Below, piece by piece: positions 27,105 through 36,160 of a stretch of DNA of 64,000 nt. Source of the stretch: Cryobacterium sp. PH31-O1 (GTDB taxonomy: Bacteria; Actinomycetota; Actinomycetes; Actinomycetales; Microbacteriaceae); assembly GCF_030063455.1 (NCBI RefSeq), contig NZ_JASITB010000001.1:62001-126000 (forward strand), read 5' to 3'. Numbering within the stretch: the first letter of the stretch is position 1; every line of letters starts with the position of its first letter. The notes below the pieces were generated by a model. It ran no database searches, had not been told where the DNA came from, and saw only the letters and a program-made list of their open reading frames with translations. The position numbers and the translations under genes were made by a program.

Positions 27105-28460
27105 ATGCTCCAACAAACGAAGGACGCGGATGTCACCCTCGACTCGGCGCCACTGAACTCATTCCATAAACGCCTCACCCTCTTTAGCTCCGGAGGTCCG
27201 TTTCTCGACGGATACATCCTTGCCATTATCGGAATCGCCCTCGTACAGATCATCCCGGCCTGGCAAATGAACGATTGGTGGAACGGCCTCATAGGTGCCT
27301 CGGCGCTGATTGGCGTCTTCCTAGGCGGGCTCATCTTTGGAAACCTGACCGACAAAATCGGTCGCAAGCTCATGTACACGATTGATCTCATTGCAATAAT
27401 CGTGTTCTCCCTCGCGCAATTCTTTGTGGAAGAGCCGTGGCAACTGTTTCTACTGCGACTGCTTATCGGCGTTGCGGTGGGGGCCGACTACCCCATTGCG
27501 ACTGCGCTGGTGGCCGAATTCGTTCCGAGAAACTGGCGCGCCCGTCTACTTGGTGGACTGAATGCCATGTGGTTCGTTGGCGCAACGGTCGCCGCCTTCG
27601 TCGGCTACTGGCTTCTCTCCTTCGAAGACGGCTGGCGATGGATGCTCATATCGTCCGCCGTCCCCGCCGTCCTCATCCTCATCGCACGTGCCACTATTCC
27701 AGAGTCTCCCCACTGGCTCGTTGGTAAGGGCCGGCACCAGGAGGCCCTGGACATCCTCAAGAAAACCATCGGTGACAGCGCCACACTCGACGGCATCACC
27801 GCCCACGACCCGAAAGCCGCCAAGCTCAGCACGGCCGCCGCCTTCAAGATGGTGCTCACTGGTGGATATCTGCACCGCGTGATCTTTATCTCCGTCTTTT
27901 GGACCTGCACAATTGTGACCCTGTTCTCGATCTACGCCTTCGGTCCGCAGATTCTGGCGTTGTTCAACCTTGAATCGGGTGACGAAGCCAATATCGGATA
28001 CGGACTGATCAATCTATTTTTCCTCGTCGGCAATGTTGTTGCACTGCTGGTCGTTGACAAACTCGGTCGTCGACCGGTTCTGATTTGGGGATTTATCCTC
28101 TCGGGCGTTGGATTGCTCTTTCTCGCGCTGTTCCCCACCGCCCCGTTGGGCCTCATCGCCATGGCCTTCGCCTTCTACGCCATCTTCAACGGCGGCCCCT
28201 CAATTCTGGAATGGATTTACCCGAACGAACTATTCCCGACCAAGGTGCGTGCGACGGCGGTGGGCCTGTGTACAGGGACCAGCCGCATCGGTGCAGCCAT
28301 CGGAACGTTTGCCACGCCGTTGTCTCTGACCCATCTCGGGCTGTCCGGAACCATGTGGATCGCCGCTGGAATTGCTCTGCTCGGCGCTGGCGTCAGCTAC
28401 TTCATGGCCCCCGAAACCAAGGGTCAGAACCTTGAGGACGCGGCGGCTCTTCGCTCATAA
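27105..28460 (+). CDS. MFS transporter, metabolite/sugar porter type
   Basis: A 451-aa protein with about 12 hydrophobic segments. Major facilitator motifs are GNLTDKIGRKLMYT between helices 2 and 3, PESPHWLVGKGRHQEALDIL in the central loop, and PNELFPTKVRATAVGLCTG before helix 11, typical of the sugar-porter/metabolite:H+ symporter branch. It lies 59 bases after RidA and probably belongs to the same transcription unit, giving the cluster a second uptake or efflux route. The substrate is unknown. Confidence 0.9.
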   Translation: MLQQTKDADVTLDSAPLNSFHKRLTLFSSGGPFLDGYILAIIGIALVQIIPAWQMNDWWNGLIGASALIGVFLGGLIFGNLTDKIGRKLMYTIDLIAIIVFSLAQFFVEEPWQLFLLRLLIGVAVGADYPIATALVAEFVPRNWRARLLGGLNAMWFVGATVAAFVGYWLLSFEDGWRWMLISSAVPAVLILIARATIPESPHWLVGKGRHQEALDILKKTIGDSATLDGITAHDPKAAKLSTAAAFKMVLTGGYLHRVIFISVFWTCTIVTLFSIYAFGPQILALFNLESGDEANIGYGLINLFFLVGNVVALLVVDKLGRRPVLIWGFILSGVGLLFLALFPTAPLGLIAMAFAFYAIFNGGPSILEWIYPNELFPTKVRATAVGLCTGTSRIGAAIGTFATPLSLTHLGLSGTMWIAAGIALLGAGVSYFMAPETKGQNLEDAAALRS

Positions 28461-28656
28461 CTCCACTTTCAACCCGGCGGGGAGTGTCCTGCAATACGAA
28501 AAGTCGCGAGGTCGGTATCCTCTACCGGCGCCGGGGTGATGGTGATTCCCAGTCCCTGCCGCACCGAGTAAAAGAGTCGGTGCGGCGCCGACTTCGTTCG
28601 AGAGAACATGACGGCGTCGCGCCTTCAGTACGGGTCCAGAGCGATAGATATTGGGG

Positions 28657-29046
28657 CTACGCGCCGAAGAAGAACTCCAGCGCCGTCCCATCGGGATCCT
28701 TAAAGCTCAAGGCTGTTCCGTAGGGAGCTTCGACTAGTCCGCTGTGCTCGATATTCACCTGGGTGAGGTGATCAGCCCATGCTTGAAGCTCATCTTTCGT
28801 ATTTACGCCAAAGCCCACGTGGTCCATGCCTGGTCGAAACGGGGAGAATTTTTCCGTCGTCGTAGGGCTGTGCTCGGTGAGCCCGAGGTTCGTGCCGCTG
28901 GGAAGCGCGAAGAGTTTGCGCTGCAGGTTTTCGCCACCGAGTTCGCCCGCGGGTGGAAAACCGAAGACGCGCTGGTAAAAAGTGGTGCTGACAGCGAGAT
29001 CGCTGACGGTAAGAGAGAGGTGGTGGATCCCGGTTAACTGGGGCAT
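28657..29046 (-). CDS. VOC (glyoxalase/bleomycin resistance) superfamily protein
   Basis: A 129-aa protein with two beta-alpha-beta-beta-beta units: GIHHLSLTVSDLAVSTTFYQ at the start, GMDHVGFGVNTKDELQAWAD in the middle, and SFKDPDGTALEFFFG at the end. His of HHLS/DHVG and Glu of LEFF are likely metal ligands. I take ATG 29046; a TTG four codons earlier is possible. It stands alone, convergent with the MFS gene and divergent from the XRE-TetR regulator. Substrate unknown. Confidence 0.85.
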   Translation of the reverse strand: MPQLTGIHHLSLTVSDLAVSTTFYQRVFGFPPAGELGGENLQRKLFALPSGTNLGLTEHSPTTTEKFSPFRPGMDHVGFGVNTKDELQAWADHLTQVNIEHSGLVEAPYGTALSFKDPDGTALEFFFGA

Positions 29047-29207
29047 ATTTTCGATCAACTTCCATGGTGGGAACTGGGCGTTGTCAGCCCAGCCGTGGTC
29101 TTAAAATCGTCGGTAACGAGCACGAGTTCGAACCGATTTTATCAGGTCAGGAAGCCTGCATGACGGCCAGTTCGTCGTCGCTCCGGCGCTGTGAAGCATC
29201 GTTGCTA

Positions 29208-29222
29208 TTGCGATAATCGCAA
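29208..29222. promoter_or_regulatory. 15-bp palindrome before the XRE-TetR gene
   Basis: TTGCGATAATCGCAA is a perfect palindrome around a central base, 21 bases upstream of the regulator start at 29244. It is a good candidate for autoregulation. I did not notice another copy upstream of cdhC (30189) or of the binding-protein gene (32662). Confidence 0.5.
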
Positions 29223-29243
29223 GTAAAGGTTAGTGTTAGTCAG

Positions 29244-30131
29244 ATGAAATCGCAAGAAGATGGAGTCGATGAAGCCGAACACCGTACGGCGCTTCTGGCG
29301 CGGGTGCGCACGGCCATTCGCAGTTCGGGTCTGGCTCAGCGTGACGTAGCCCGTCACATTGGACTCGACGAAACCAAACTGTCGAAGGCGCTTCGGGGTA
29401 CTCGGCGGTTTCAACCCGATGAGCTGACCCAGCTCGCAAGGGCGGCCGGTGTGACGGTAAATTGGCTCCTGTCTGGTACCGACGCAGACGCGGTAATGTC
29501 TGCCGTCCCGGCGGCGACCATTCTGCCGACCCGCCATTTTGAAGACCGTGGGCACGCCCTGAAACGCCGAAATATCGTTGAAAAGGCCTGGTGGTTGTTT
29601 GCCGCCCGAGGCTACGCCTCGGTACGCATTGCCGACATTGCTGCCGCGAGCGGAATGACAGACAGCACGGTGCACTATTACTTTCGCACCAAGCGTGAAA
29701 TCTTCGCTGAAGCGTTGCGTTATTCGGTAAAGCTTGCCTTCGACCGACAGATCGCGGAACTGCATCTTTTCCCCGACCCTGTTGATCGCTTGAAGCGCCT
29801 GGCCTTCCTGCAACTGCCAGCTGGTGAGCGCGGACACGCTGAGATGTCGATCTGGTTGCAAACCTGGGCTGAAGCCGCCGTAGACCCGGCCTGGCAAGAG
29901 GGGCACGAGCAGAGTTACCGCCGTTGGTCGCAGACAGTACACGACATCATCGTCGACGGTCAGAACCGCGGCTGCTTCACACTGGTCGACGCGGACGACC
30001 TCACCATGCAGCTAACCGCGGTTATTGATGGCCTCAACATTAAGGTCCTCACCGGAATGTTGACCCCGGATCAGATGTATGCGCAGATTGAAAAGTTTAT
30101 CGACCGCACGATCGTGACGCCCAATTCCTGA
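29244..30131 (+). CDS. regulator with fused XRE and TetR helix-turn-helix domains
   Basis: A 295-aa protein with two DNA-binding domains. Residues about 16-75 form a Cro/CI-type HTH (QRDVARHIGLDETKLSKALR, then ELTQLARAAGVTVNWLL). Residues about 108-155 form a TetR HTH (RNIVEKAWWLFAARGYASVR, DIAAASGMTDSTVHYYF), followed by a TetR ligand domain resembling BetI-like proteins. It sits directly upstream of the carnitine genes and is their probable regulator. The two-HTH layout could allow recognition of composite operators; alternatively the XRE part may serve only in dimerisation. The ligand is unknown. Confidence 0.88.
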   Translation: MKSQEDGVDEAEHRTALLARVRTAIRSSGLAQRDVARHIGLDETKLSKALRGTRRFQPDELTQLARAAGVTVNWLLSGTDADAVMSAVPAATILPTRHFEDRGHALKRRNIVEKAWWLFAARGYASVRIADIAAASGMTDSTVHYYFRTKREIFAEALRYSVKLAFDRQIAELHLFPDPVDRLKRLAFLQLPAGERGHAEMSIWLQTWAEAAVDPAWQEGHEQSYRRWSQTVHDIIVDGQNRGCFTLVDADDLTMQLTAVIDGLNIKVLTGMLTPDQMYAQIEKFIDRTIVTPNS

Positions 30132-30188
30132 CCAGCCGGCACCCGTCACCGCTATTTAGATCCAAAGATCCACAGAAATGAGTCCAAC

Positions 30189-31076
30189 ATGAATCGAAAA
30201 GTTATCGTCACCTGCGCCGTCACGGGCGCGGGAGATACCACCGGCAAGAGCGAACATGTTCCGGTCACCCCGGAGGAGATCGCAGCGGATGCTGTGGCTG
30301 CGACCCGCGCCGGGGCATCCGTCGTGCATGTTCATGTTCGCGACATTGTGACCAAGCAGAGTTCGCGCGATGTCGCCCTGTACCGGGAGGTTGTACGCCT
30401 CATCAAAGCCAGCGACGTTGACCCGGTCATCAACCTGACCGCCGGCATGGGCGGCGACCTCGTGCTTGACCCGTCACACCCGACCAGGCAGCTGCCGGGC
30501 ACTGATCTGGTCAGCGGTCTGGAGCGGCTTGCCCACGTAGTGGAATTGCGCCCCGAAATTTGCACCATCGACATGGGTACCCTCAACTTCGGCGAGGGGA
30601 GTAACGTCTATATCGCAACGCCCGACATGCTCCGCGAGGGTGCCGCCCGCATTCAGGAGCTCGGCGTCAAGCCTGAAATGGAAATCTTCGACACCGGCAA
30701 CCTGTGGTTTGCCAATGTGCTCGTCGAGGAAGGGCTGATCAGCCCGCCGCCGCTGTACCAGCTCTGCATGGGAATTCCCTACGGCGCCCCGGCCGATCCC
30801 GGCCTGCTCCAGGCCATGGTGAACATGCTGCCGGCGGGGGCGAACTGGACCTCGTTCTCGATCGGTCGTAATCAAATGCCGTGGGTGGCACAGTCGGTGC
30901 TGCTCGGCGGGCACGTGCGGGTGGGGCTCGAAGACAACCTTTACCTCGCCAAAGGCATCAAGGCCACAAATGCGCAACTGACCGAACGGGCCATCAGCAT
31001 CGTGCACGACCTCGGCAAATCCGTCGCCACTCCCGACGAAGCCCGCGACATTCTTCAGCTCGACCGAAAGGCGTAA
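30189..31076 (+). CDS. cdhC: BKACE family beta-keto acid cleavage enzyme, probable dehydrocarnitine cleavage
   Basis: A 295-aa zinc enzyme of the BKACE (DUF849) family. Zn ligands are His47 and His49 in VVHVHVRD and the Glu in [20 protein letters not shown] and [11 protein letters not shown] are family signatures. BKACE enzymes swap the acyl part of a beta-keto acid with acetyl-CoA to give acetoacetate and a new acyl-CoA. The following genes encode a carnitine-dehydrogenase-like protein and a thioesterase in the order cdhC-cdhA-cdhB known from Pseudomonas, so the substrate is most likely 3-dehydrocarnitine, giving betainyl-CoA. The gene lies 57 bases after the regulator. Confidence 0.88.
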   Translation: MNRKVIVTCAVTGAGDTTGKSEHVPVTPEEIAADAVAATRAGASVVHVHVRDIVTKQSSRDVALYREVVRLIKASDVDPVINLTAGMGGDLVLDPSHPTRQLPGTDLVSGLERLAHVVELRPEICTIDMGTLNFGEGSNVYIATPDMLREGAARIQELGVKPEMEIFDTGNLWFANVLVEEGLISPPPLYQLCMGIPYGAPADPGLLQAMVNMLPAGANWTSFSIGRNQMPWVAQSVLLGGHVRVGLEDNLYLAKGIKATNAQLTERAISIVHDLGKSVATPDEARDILQLDRKA

Positions 31077-31078
31077 CC

Positions 31079-32053
31079 ATGACCGCTTCATTCACTCAAA
31101 CGGATGCCCGCGGCAGCGTCGCCGACGTGCGGACGATCGCGTGCATCGGCGCTGGCACCATCGGTGCCGGCTGGGCGGCCTATTTTCTGGCCAAGGGATA
31201 CCACGTGAAGATCTGGGATCCCGCTCCAGACGCCGCGCCGAGAGTGCGGCAACTTATCGAAGCGGCCTGGCCGGCACTGACCCAGCTGGGGCTTCACGCC
31301 GACGCGTCGCCCGAGAACTTCACCGTGCACACCGACCTCGCCGAAGCCGTCGTCGGGGTGGGTTTCGTGCAGGAGAGCGCCCCGGAGGTGCTCGAACTCA
31401 AACAGAACCTGCTCGCCGAGATTGACGCGGTCACCGCCGCCGACGTTGTGATTGCCTCCTCCACCTCGGGCTACAGCATGACCGATATGGCAACTCGGGC
31501 GAAGTCCCCGAGCAGGCTGGTCGTCGGCCACCCGTTCAACCCGCCGTACCTAATTCCGCTGGTCGAAGTTGTCGGCGGGGAAGCAACGAGCGCTTCTGCG
31601 GTGCAGTGGGCCGCGGACTTTTACGAGTACATCGGAAAGTCCGTCATCAAGATGGACCGCGAAATACCCGGCTTTATTGCCAATCGCCTGCAGGAAGCGC
31701 TCTGGCGAGAGGCGCTGCACATGATCGACAACGGCGAAGCCACGGTGGAGCAGATCGACCGCTCGATCACCGACGGTCCCGGTCTGCGCTGGCCCATTCA
31801 TGGACCGATGACGACCTTTCACCTCGCCGGCGGCCAGGGCGGGATGCGGCACATGCTCGAACACTTTGGCCCATCACTCAAATCGCCGTGGACCCGGCTT
31901 GAGGCCCCGGAACTCACCGATGACCTGCGGGAAGCGGTCATCGCCGGTGTCGATGACGCTGAGGAACGCTCGGTGAACGATCTCATCATCGAACGCGACG
32001 CGGCGATCATTGCCGTTCGAACCGTGATTGACGAGATTAGGGGGCGCCGTTGA
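31079..32053 (+). CDS. cdhA: L-carnitine dehydrogenase-like 3-hydroxyacyl dehydrogenase
   Basis: A 324-aa NAD-dependent dehydrogenase. The Rossmann motif is IGAGTIGAGWAAYF (glycines 24, 26, 29). Family motifs include FVQESAPEVLELKQNL, IASSTSGYS and VVGHPFNPPYLIPLVEVVGG, the catalytic His region. The C-terminal WREALHMIDNGEA and GPGLRWPIHGPMTTFHLAGG match carnitine dehydrogenases better than fatty-acid enzymes. It would oxidise L-carnitine to 3-dehydrocarnitine. The start ATG 31079 is two bases after the cdhC stop, and the end overlaps the thioesterase (TGATG). Confidence 0.88.
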   Translation: MTASFTQTDARGSVADVRTIACIGAGTIGAGWAAYFLAKGYHVKIWDPAPDAAPRVRQLIEAAWPALTQLGLHADASPENFTVHTDLAEAVVGVGFVQESAPEVLELKQNLLAEIDAVTAADVVIASSTSGYSMTDMATRAKSPSRLVVGHPFNPPYLIPLVEVVGGEATSASAVQWAADFYEYIGKSVIKMDREIPGFIANRLQEALWREALHMIDNGEATVEQIDRSITDGPGLRWPIHGPMTTFHLAGGQGGMRHMLEHFGPSLKSPWTRLEAPELTDDLREAVIAGVDDAEERSVNDLIIERDAAIIAVRTVIDEIRGRR

Positions 32054-32508
32054 TGACGGTGCTCGATGCGTACCAGTGCACTGTTCGACCGGAGTGGATC
32101 GACTATAACGGTCACCTGTCAGAGGGCTACTACGTACTCGCCTTCGGCTTCGCCACCGATCAGGTGATGGACGCCATCGGCCTGGGCGCAGCCTATCGAG
32201 CTAGCACCGGATGCTCCCTCTACACGGTCGAGGCGCACGTGCGCTACCTTGCGGAGACCGGTGAGGGCGCTGCCCTGGCCATCACCACCACGGTCGTTGG
32301 TGCGGCAGCCAAGAAACTCCACATCGCGCACGAAATGCGCTCGGATGGCGTGTTGATCGCTACCGAGGAATTGCTGGCCCTGCACGTAGATACGGAATCG
32401 GGCCGCACCGTGGCGTTCCCCGCACCGGTCACCGTCGCGATCATCGACCATCAAATACCAGAAGGCGCAGTCGTCCCGCACTGGATCGGTCGCGCTGTGT
32501 CGCTCTAG
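32053..32508 (+). CDS. cdhB: hotdog-fold thioesterase, probable betainyl-CoA thioesterase
   Basis: A 151-aa 4HBT-type hotdog protein. The signature DYNGHLSEGYYVLAFGFAT lies in the N-terminal helix and CSLYTVEAHVRYLAETG in the following strand. Next to cdhC and cdhA it fits the thioesterase that frees glycine betaine from betainyl-CoA. In some bacteria this domain is fused to the carnitine dehydrogenase; here it is separate but translationally coupled by a one-base overlap. Confidence 0.85.
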   Translation: MTVLDAYQCTVRPEWIDYNGHLSEGYYVLAFGFATDQVMDAIGLGAAYRASTGCSLYTVEAHVRYLAETGEGAALAITTTVVGAAAKKLHIAHEMRSDGVLIATEELLALHVDTESGRTVAFPAPVTVAIIDHQIPEGAVVPHWIGRAVSL

Positions 32509-32661
32509 CGCGCCAAAGCTCTGCCTTCAGCAGCGGCGTTATCGGGCAGAACTGCACCGTCTTTGATCAAGTACTTCGACACCAATCAGCGGTATACCCG
32601 GCACGGCCTCAGCTTTCTCACCGTGCGACCGCTTCACGTTTTGCAATCGAAAAAGAGTCCC

Positions 32662-34323
32662 ATGTCTACTTCTGAATCATCTTCCCTAGAACCGAATTCG
32701 CCGGGAACGCCGGCCGGCATCTCTGACGCCGGTCCCGTCCGGGGCATATTCTCTGCGGCATCCGCTCGCTTCCTTTCCCGCCGTCACGTTCTGGGCGGCA
32801 GCATGGCCATTGGCGTCGGCGCTCTCCTGACCGCCTGCAGCAGTACGGCGGCAACCCCCTTGCCCGCACTGACTGGTCCGCCCCAACCGGGGGGAACACT
32901 GCGGGTAGGTCTCGTCGGTGGCGGGGCAGCCGACACCCTCGACGCACACATTCCGGTCTCTACTACTGATATCGCCCGCGTTGTGAGCCTCTACGAGGCA
33001 CTTCTCTACCGCGATGAGAACTTCGATCTCAAACCGCTGCTGGCGCTGTCGGCGACGCCGTCGGCCGATGCCAAAACCTGGACTGTCAAACTCCGTCAGG
33101 GTGTGCTTTTTCATGATGGGCGCACGATGACCAGCCGAGATGTCGCCGCGACTTTCGCCCGCATCGTCGACCCGGAGAATCCGAAATCGGGGGCCGCAAG
33201 CCTGACTGTTCTCGACGAGGTCGCCGTGCTCGAAGACTACCTGTTGGAATTTCGGCTCAACACCCCAACGGCGACCTTCGACGATTCGCTCGGTCAGTAC
33301 GCCCTGGGGATCGTGCCAGCAGATTATGACCCGCAGAACCCGGTCGGCACCGGACCGTTTAAATACAAGTCATTCACCGCGGGGCGGCGCAGCCTGTTCA
33401 CGCGCAATAACAAGTATTGGCGGGACGCCGAGCCCTACCTCGACGAGCTGCGTATCCTCAATTTCAGCGACGACAATGCGCTTATCAACGCACTCCTCGC
33501 CACGCAGGTTGACGCGATCGGCCAGGTTCCGCTAGCACTGCTCGAGGTGCTGAAAACGGATCCGCGTGTGAATATTCTCAACTCTGAGACCGGCATGTGG
33601 CTTCCCTTCACCATGCGCGTGGACCGTGCCCCGTTCGATGACGTTCGGGTGAGGCAAGCATTCCGGCTCGTCGTTGATCGGGAACAGATGGTCGAACAGG
33701 TACTCAGCGGGCACGGAACCGTTGGCAATGACATGTATGCCCTGTACGACCCCGGCTACGCCGAAAATCTGCCGCAACGCGTACAGAACATCGAGCGCGC
33801 CAAGGAACTATTAGCCGAGGCCGGCTACCCCGACGGGCTCGATGTAGAGCTGGTGACCGCCCCGATCCAGTCGGGTGCCGTTGAAGCTGCGCAAGTCTTC
33901 GCGCAGCAGGCACTCGCCGCAGGAATCAACGTGAACATTCGCCGCGTGGACACGACCACGTTCTTCGGTGACGACTATTTGCAGTGGGATTTCGCGCAGG
34001 ACTTTTGGTACACCCGCAATTTCTTGCCGCAGGCAAACAACGGCTCGCTTCCCAACTCGCCCTACAACGAGACCCATTGGCAAAATCCACGTTTCCAGCA
34101 ACTGGTCGAGCAAGCCAAATCGACCATTAACCCGACCGAACGCAACGCCCTCATTACCGAGGCGCAAACCATCGAATACAACGAAGGCGGTTACATCATC
34201 TGGGGCCACCCCAATCAAGCGGATGCCTATCAGCGCTACGTCGGCGGGCTGGTGTCCAACAGCACCGGACTACCGCTGTCAGGACTCGAATTTCGGCGCG
34301 TCTGGCTCGGAGGCCAGTCCTGA
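32662..34323 (+). CDS. dipeptide/oligopeptide-type ABC substrate-binding lipoprotein (SBP family 5)
   Basis: A 553-aa protein. The long N-terminus carries a twin-arginine motif SRRHVLGGS (R40-R41) and a lipobox LTAC at Cys59, suggesting Tat export and lipid anchoring. The mature part has SBP_5 features such as LKPLLALSATPSADAKTWTV and RQGVLFHDGRTMTSRDVAAT. The start ATG 32662 has AAAGAG upstream; an earlier start would add residues with no similarity. It is the first gene of the five-gene importer/hydrolase block behind the carnitine trio, so the ligand may be a carnitine derivative rather than a peptide (inference). Confidence 0.9.
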   Translation: MSTSESSSLEPNSPGTPAGISDAGPVRGIFSAASARFLSRRHVLGGSMAIGVGALLTACSSTAATPLPALTGPPQPGGTLRVGLVGGGAADTLDAHIPVSTTDIARVVSLYEALLYRDENFDLKPLLALSATPSADAKTWTVKLRQGVLFHDGRTMTSRDVAATFARIVDPENPKSGAASLTVLDEVAVLEDYLLEFRLNTPTATFDDSLGQYALGIVPADYDPQNPVGTGPFKYKSFTAGRRSLFTRNNKYWRDAEPYLDELRILNFSDDNALINALLATQVDAIGQVPLALLEVLKTDPRVNILNSETGMWLPFTMRVDRAPFDDVRVRQAFRLVVDREQMVEQVLSGHGTVGNDMYALYDPGYAENLPQRVQNIERAKELLAEAGYPDGLDVELVTAPIQSGAVEAAQVFAQQALAAGINVNIRRVDTTTFFGDDYLQWDFAQDFWYTRNFLPQANNGSLPNSPYNETHWQNPRFQQLVEQAKSTINPTERNALITEAQTIEYNEGGYIIWGHPNQADAYQRYVGGLVSNSTGLPLSGLEFRRVWLGGQS

Positions 34324-35279
34324 TGGCCGGGCTCATTTTTCGACGACTGTCGATCAGTGCGATTATCCTGCTTGTCGTCTCGATACTCGTTTTCGTGGCG
34401 ACTCTGTTGCTGCCCGGAGACCCAGCCCAAGCCATTCTCGGTCAGCAGGCTACGCCCGAACGGTTGGCAGCGCTGCGCGAACAGATGAACCTGAATGATC
34501 CGTTCGCGCAACGCTATCTGCACTGGCTCGGCGGCCTGTTCGTCGGCGACTTTGGTGTGTCGACCGCGTCGGGTGGTTCCGTAGGCGCACTCCTGGGCGA
34601 TCGCATTGCAGCCTCGCTGGTGCTGATGGTCGCTGCCGCAGCGATAAGCATTCCCGTCGGAATCCTTGTCGGTACCTATAGTGCCCTCCGCCGCGGCAGG
34701 GCGGGGGACCACGCAGCTACGGGCATTTCCCTGGTCCTCGCGGCTCTTCCCGACTTCGTGATCGGCATTGTCCTTGTGACCCTGTTCTCGACCACGGTGT
34801 TCACCGTGCTGCCGTCGGTGACGCTGGCACCACCGGGTGAGCAGGTGTGGGATTATCCGAGCCAACTGATCTTGCCGGTGCTGACCCTCGTCTTAGTCGT
34901 TATGCCGTACATCATTCGCATGATGCGCACCACGATGATCGAAGTCCTGGATTCCGGCTACGTCGAAATGGCCAGGCTCAAGGGGGTGCCCGAGCGTCAA
35001 GTCATCTGGCGCCATGCCTTGCCGCACGCGATCGCACCGGTAGCTCAGGTAATCGCAATCCAGCTCGCCTGGCTCGCCGGCGGCATCGTTGTCGTGGAAT
35101 TTTTGTTCCGCTATCCGGGCGTCGGTCAAGCCCTCGTCGATGCCGTGACTAACCGTGACGTGCAGGTCGTCCAGGCCCTCGCCATGCTGATTGCCGCCGT
35201 CTATGTCGTGGTTAACCTGCTCGCGGACATCGTGGGCATTCTGACCAATCCGAAACTGCGCACGGGAGGAACACGATGA
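34323..35279 (+). CDS. dipeptide-type ABC permease 1 (DppB-like)
   Basis: A 318-aa membrane protein. The DppB hallmarks are LPGDPAQAILGQQATPERLA after helix 1 and the EAA loop YVEMARLKGVPERQVIWRHA. The start overlaps the binding-protein stop by one base (TGATG) and the end overlaps permease 2 (ATGA). Confidence 0.92.
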   Translation: MAGLIFRRLSISAIILLVVSILVFVATLLLPGDPAQAILGQQATPERLAALREQMNLNDPFAQRYLHWLGGLFVGDFGVSTASGGSVGALLGDRIAASLVLMVAAAAISIPVGILVGTYSALRRGRAGDHAATGISLVLAALPDFVIGIVLVTLFSTTVFTVLPSVTLAPPGEQVWDYPSQLILPVLTLVLVVMPYIIRMMRTTMIEVLDSGYVEMARLKGVPERQVIWRHALPHAIAPVAQVIAIQLAWLAGGIVVVEFLFRYPGVGQALVDAVTNRDVQVVQALAMLIAAVYVVVNLLADIVGILTNPKLRTGGTR

Positions 35280-36160
35280 CCCAGATCAACACCCACACAG
35301 AAACGTCGACCACCGTCGTCGAAACGCCACCTGGACTGCTGCGCCGCATCATCCGCCAGCGACAGGCCAAGATCGGCCTTGTGCTCACCGGACTCGTCGT
35401 GATCGTGGCCGTCTTTGGTCCCCTCGTCTTGCCGTGGCTCACCGGCTACACCAGCACGGAATTCGTGGGGCGCCCCTTTCAGCCCGACGGATTGTTTGGG
35501 ACCGACAATCTCGGTCGCGATATCCTCAGTCGATTCCTCGACGGCGGCCTGACATTGCTCGTCTTTGCCGCCCTCGCAACGGGGCTGGGAATGCTCCTTG
35601 GCACGACTGCCGGAATGCTCGCCGCATACCAAGGTGGCTGGCTGGACAGCGTCATCATGCGCGGCAACGACGTGCTGCTCGCCCTGCCGCAGATCGTCTT
35701 CGCGCTCCTGGCCATCACCGTGCTCGGGCCCCAGGGCTGGGTTGTGGTTTTGGTCATCGGAATCACCCACGCGCCGCGAATAGCTCGGGTTACCCGAGCG
35801 GCGGCATCCGCTGTCATCACCGAGGACTTTATTCGAGCCTCGGAAATGTACGCGGTACCGCGCTGGAAAATTCTGGTCAAGGACGTGCTGCCCAATATCA
35901 CCGGCCCGCTCATGGTTGAACTCGGGCTCCGCATGACGTATTCGATCGCCGCGATCGCCTCGCTGTCATTCCTCGGCCTGGGCATGCAACCGCCCACCGC
36001 GGACTGGGGCCTGATGATAAATGAGAACCGGATCGCTCTCACCCTGCAGCCTTGGGGCGTCATTTTGCCGGTGCTGGCCATTGCCATTCTGACCGTCGGC
36101 AGCAACCTGATTACCGACGCCGTCGCGCGCGCCTCGGCCACCGTGGAGGAAAGCAAATGA
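35276..36160 (+). CDS. dipeptide-type ABC permease 2 (DppC-like)
   Basis: A 294-aa membrane protein. The DppC pattern is FQPDGLFGTDNLGRDILSRF before the permease domain, and the EAA loop FIRASEMYAVPRWKILVKDV. It ends in an ATGA overlap with the ATPase gene. Confidence 0.92.
   Translation: MTQINTHTETSTTVVETPPGLLRRIIRQRQAKIGLVLTGLVVIVAVFGPLVLPWLTGYTSTEFVGRPFQPDGLFGTDNLGRDILSRFLDGGLTLLVFAALATGLGMLLGTTAGMLAAYQGGWLDSVIMRGNDVLLALPQIVFALLAITVLGPQGWVVVLVIGITHAPRIARVTRAAASAVITEDFIRASEMYAVPRWKILVKDVLPNITGPLMVELGLRMTYSIAAIASLSFLGLGMQPPTADWGLMINENRIALTLQPWGVILPVLAIAILTVGSNLITDAVARASATVEESK

Noticed and set aside
28569-28600. Small hairpin AGTCGG/CCGACT between convergent MFS and VOC genes
   Set aside because: Only six paired bases and no T-run; too weak to call a terminator.
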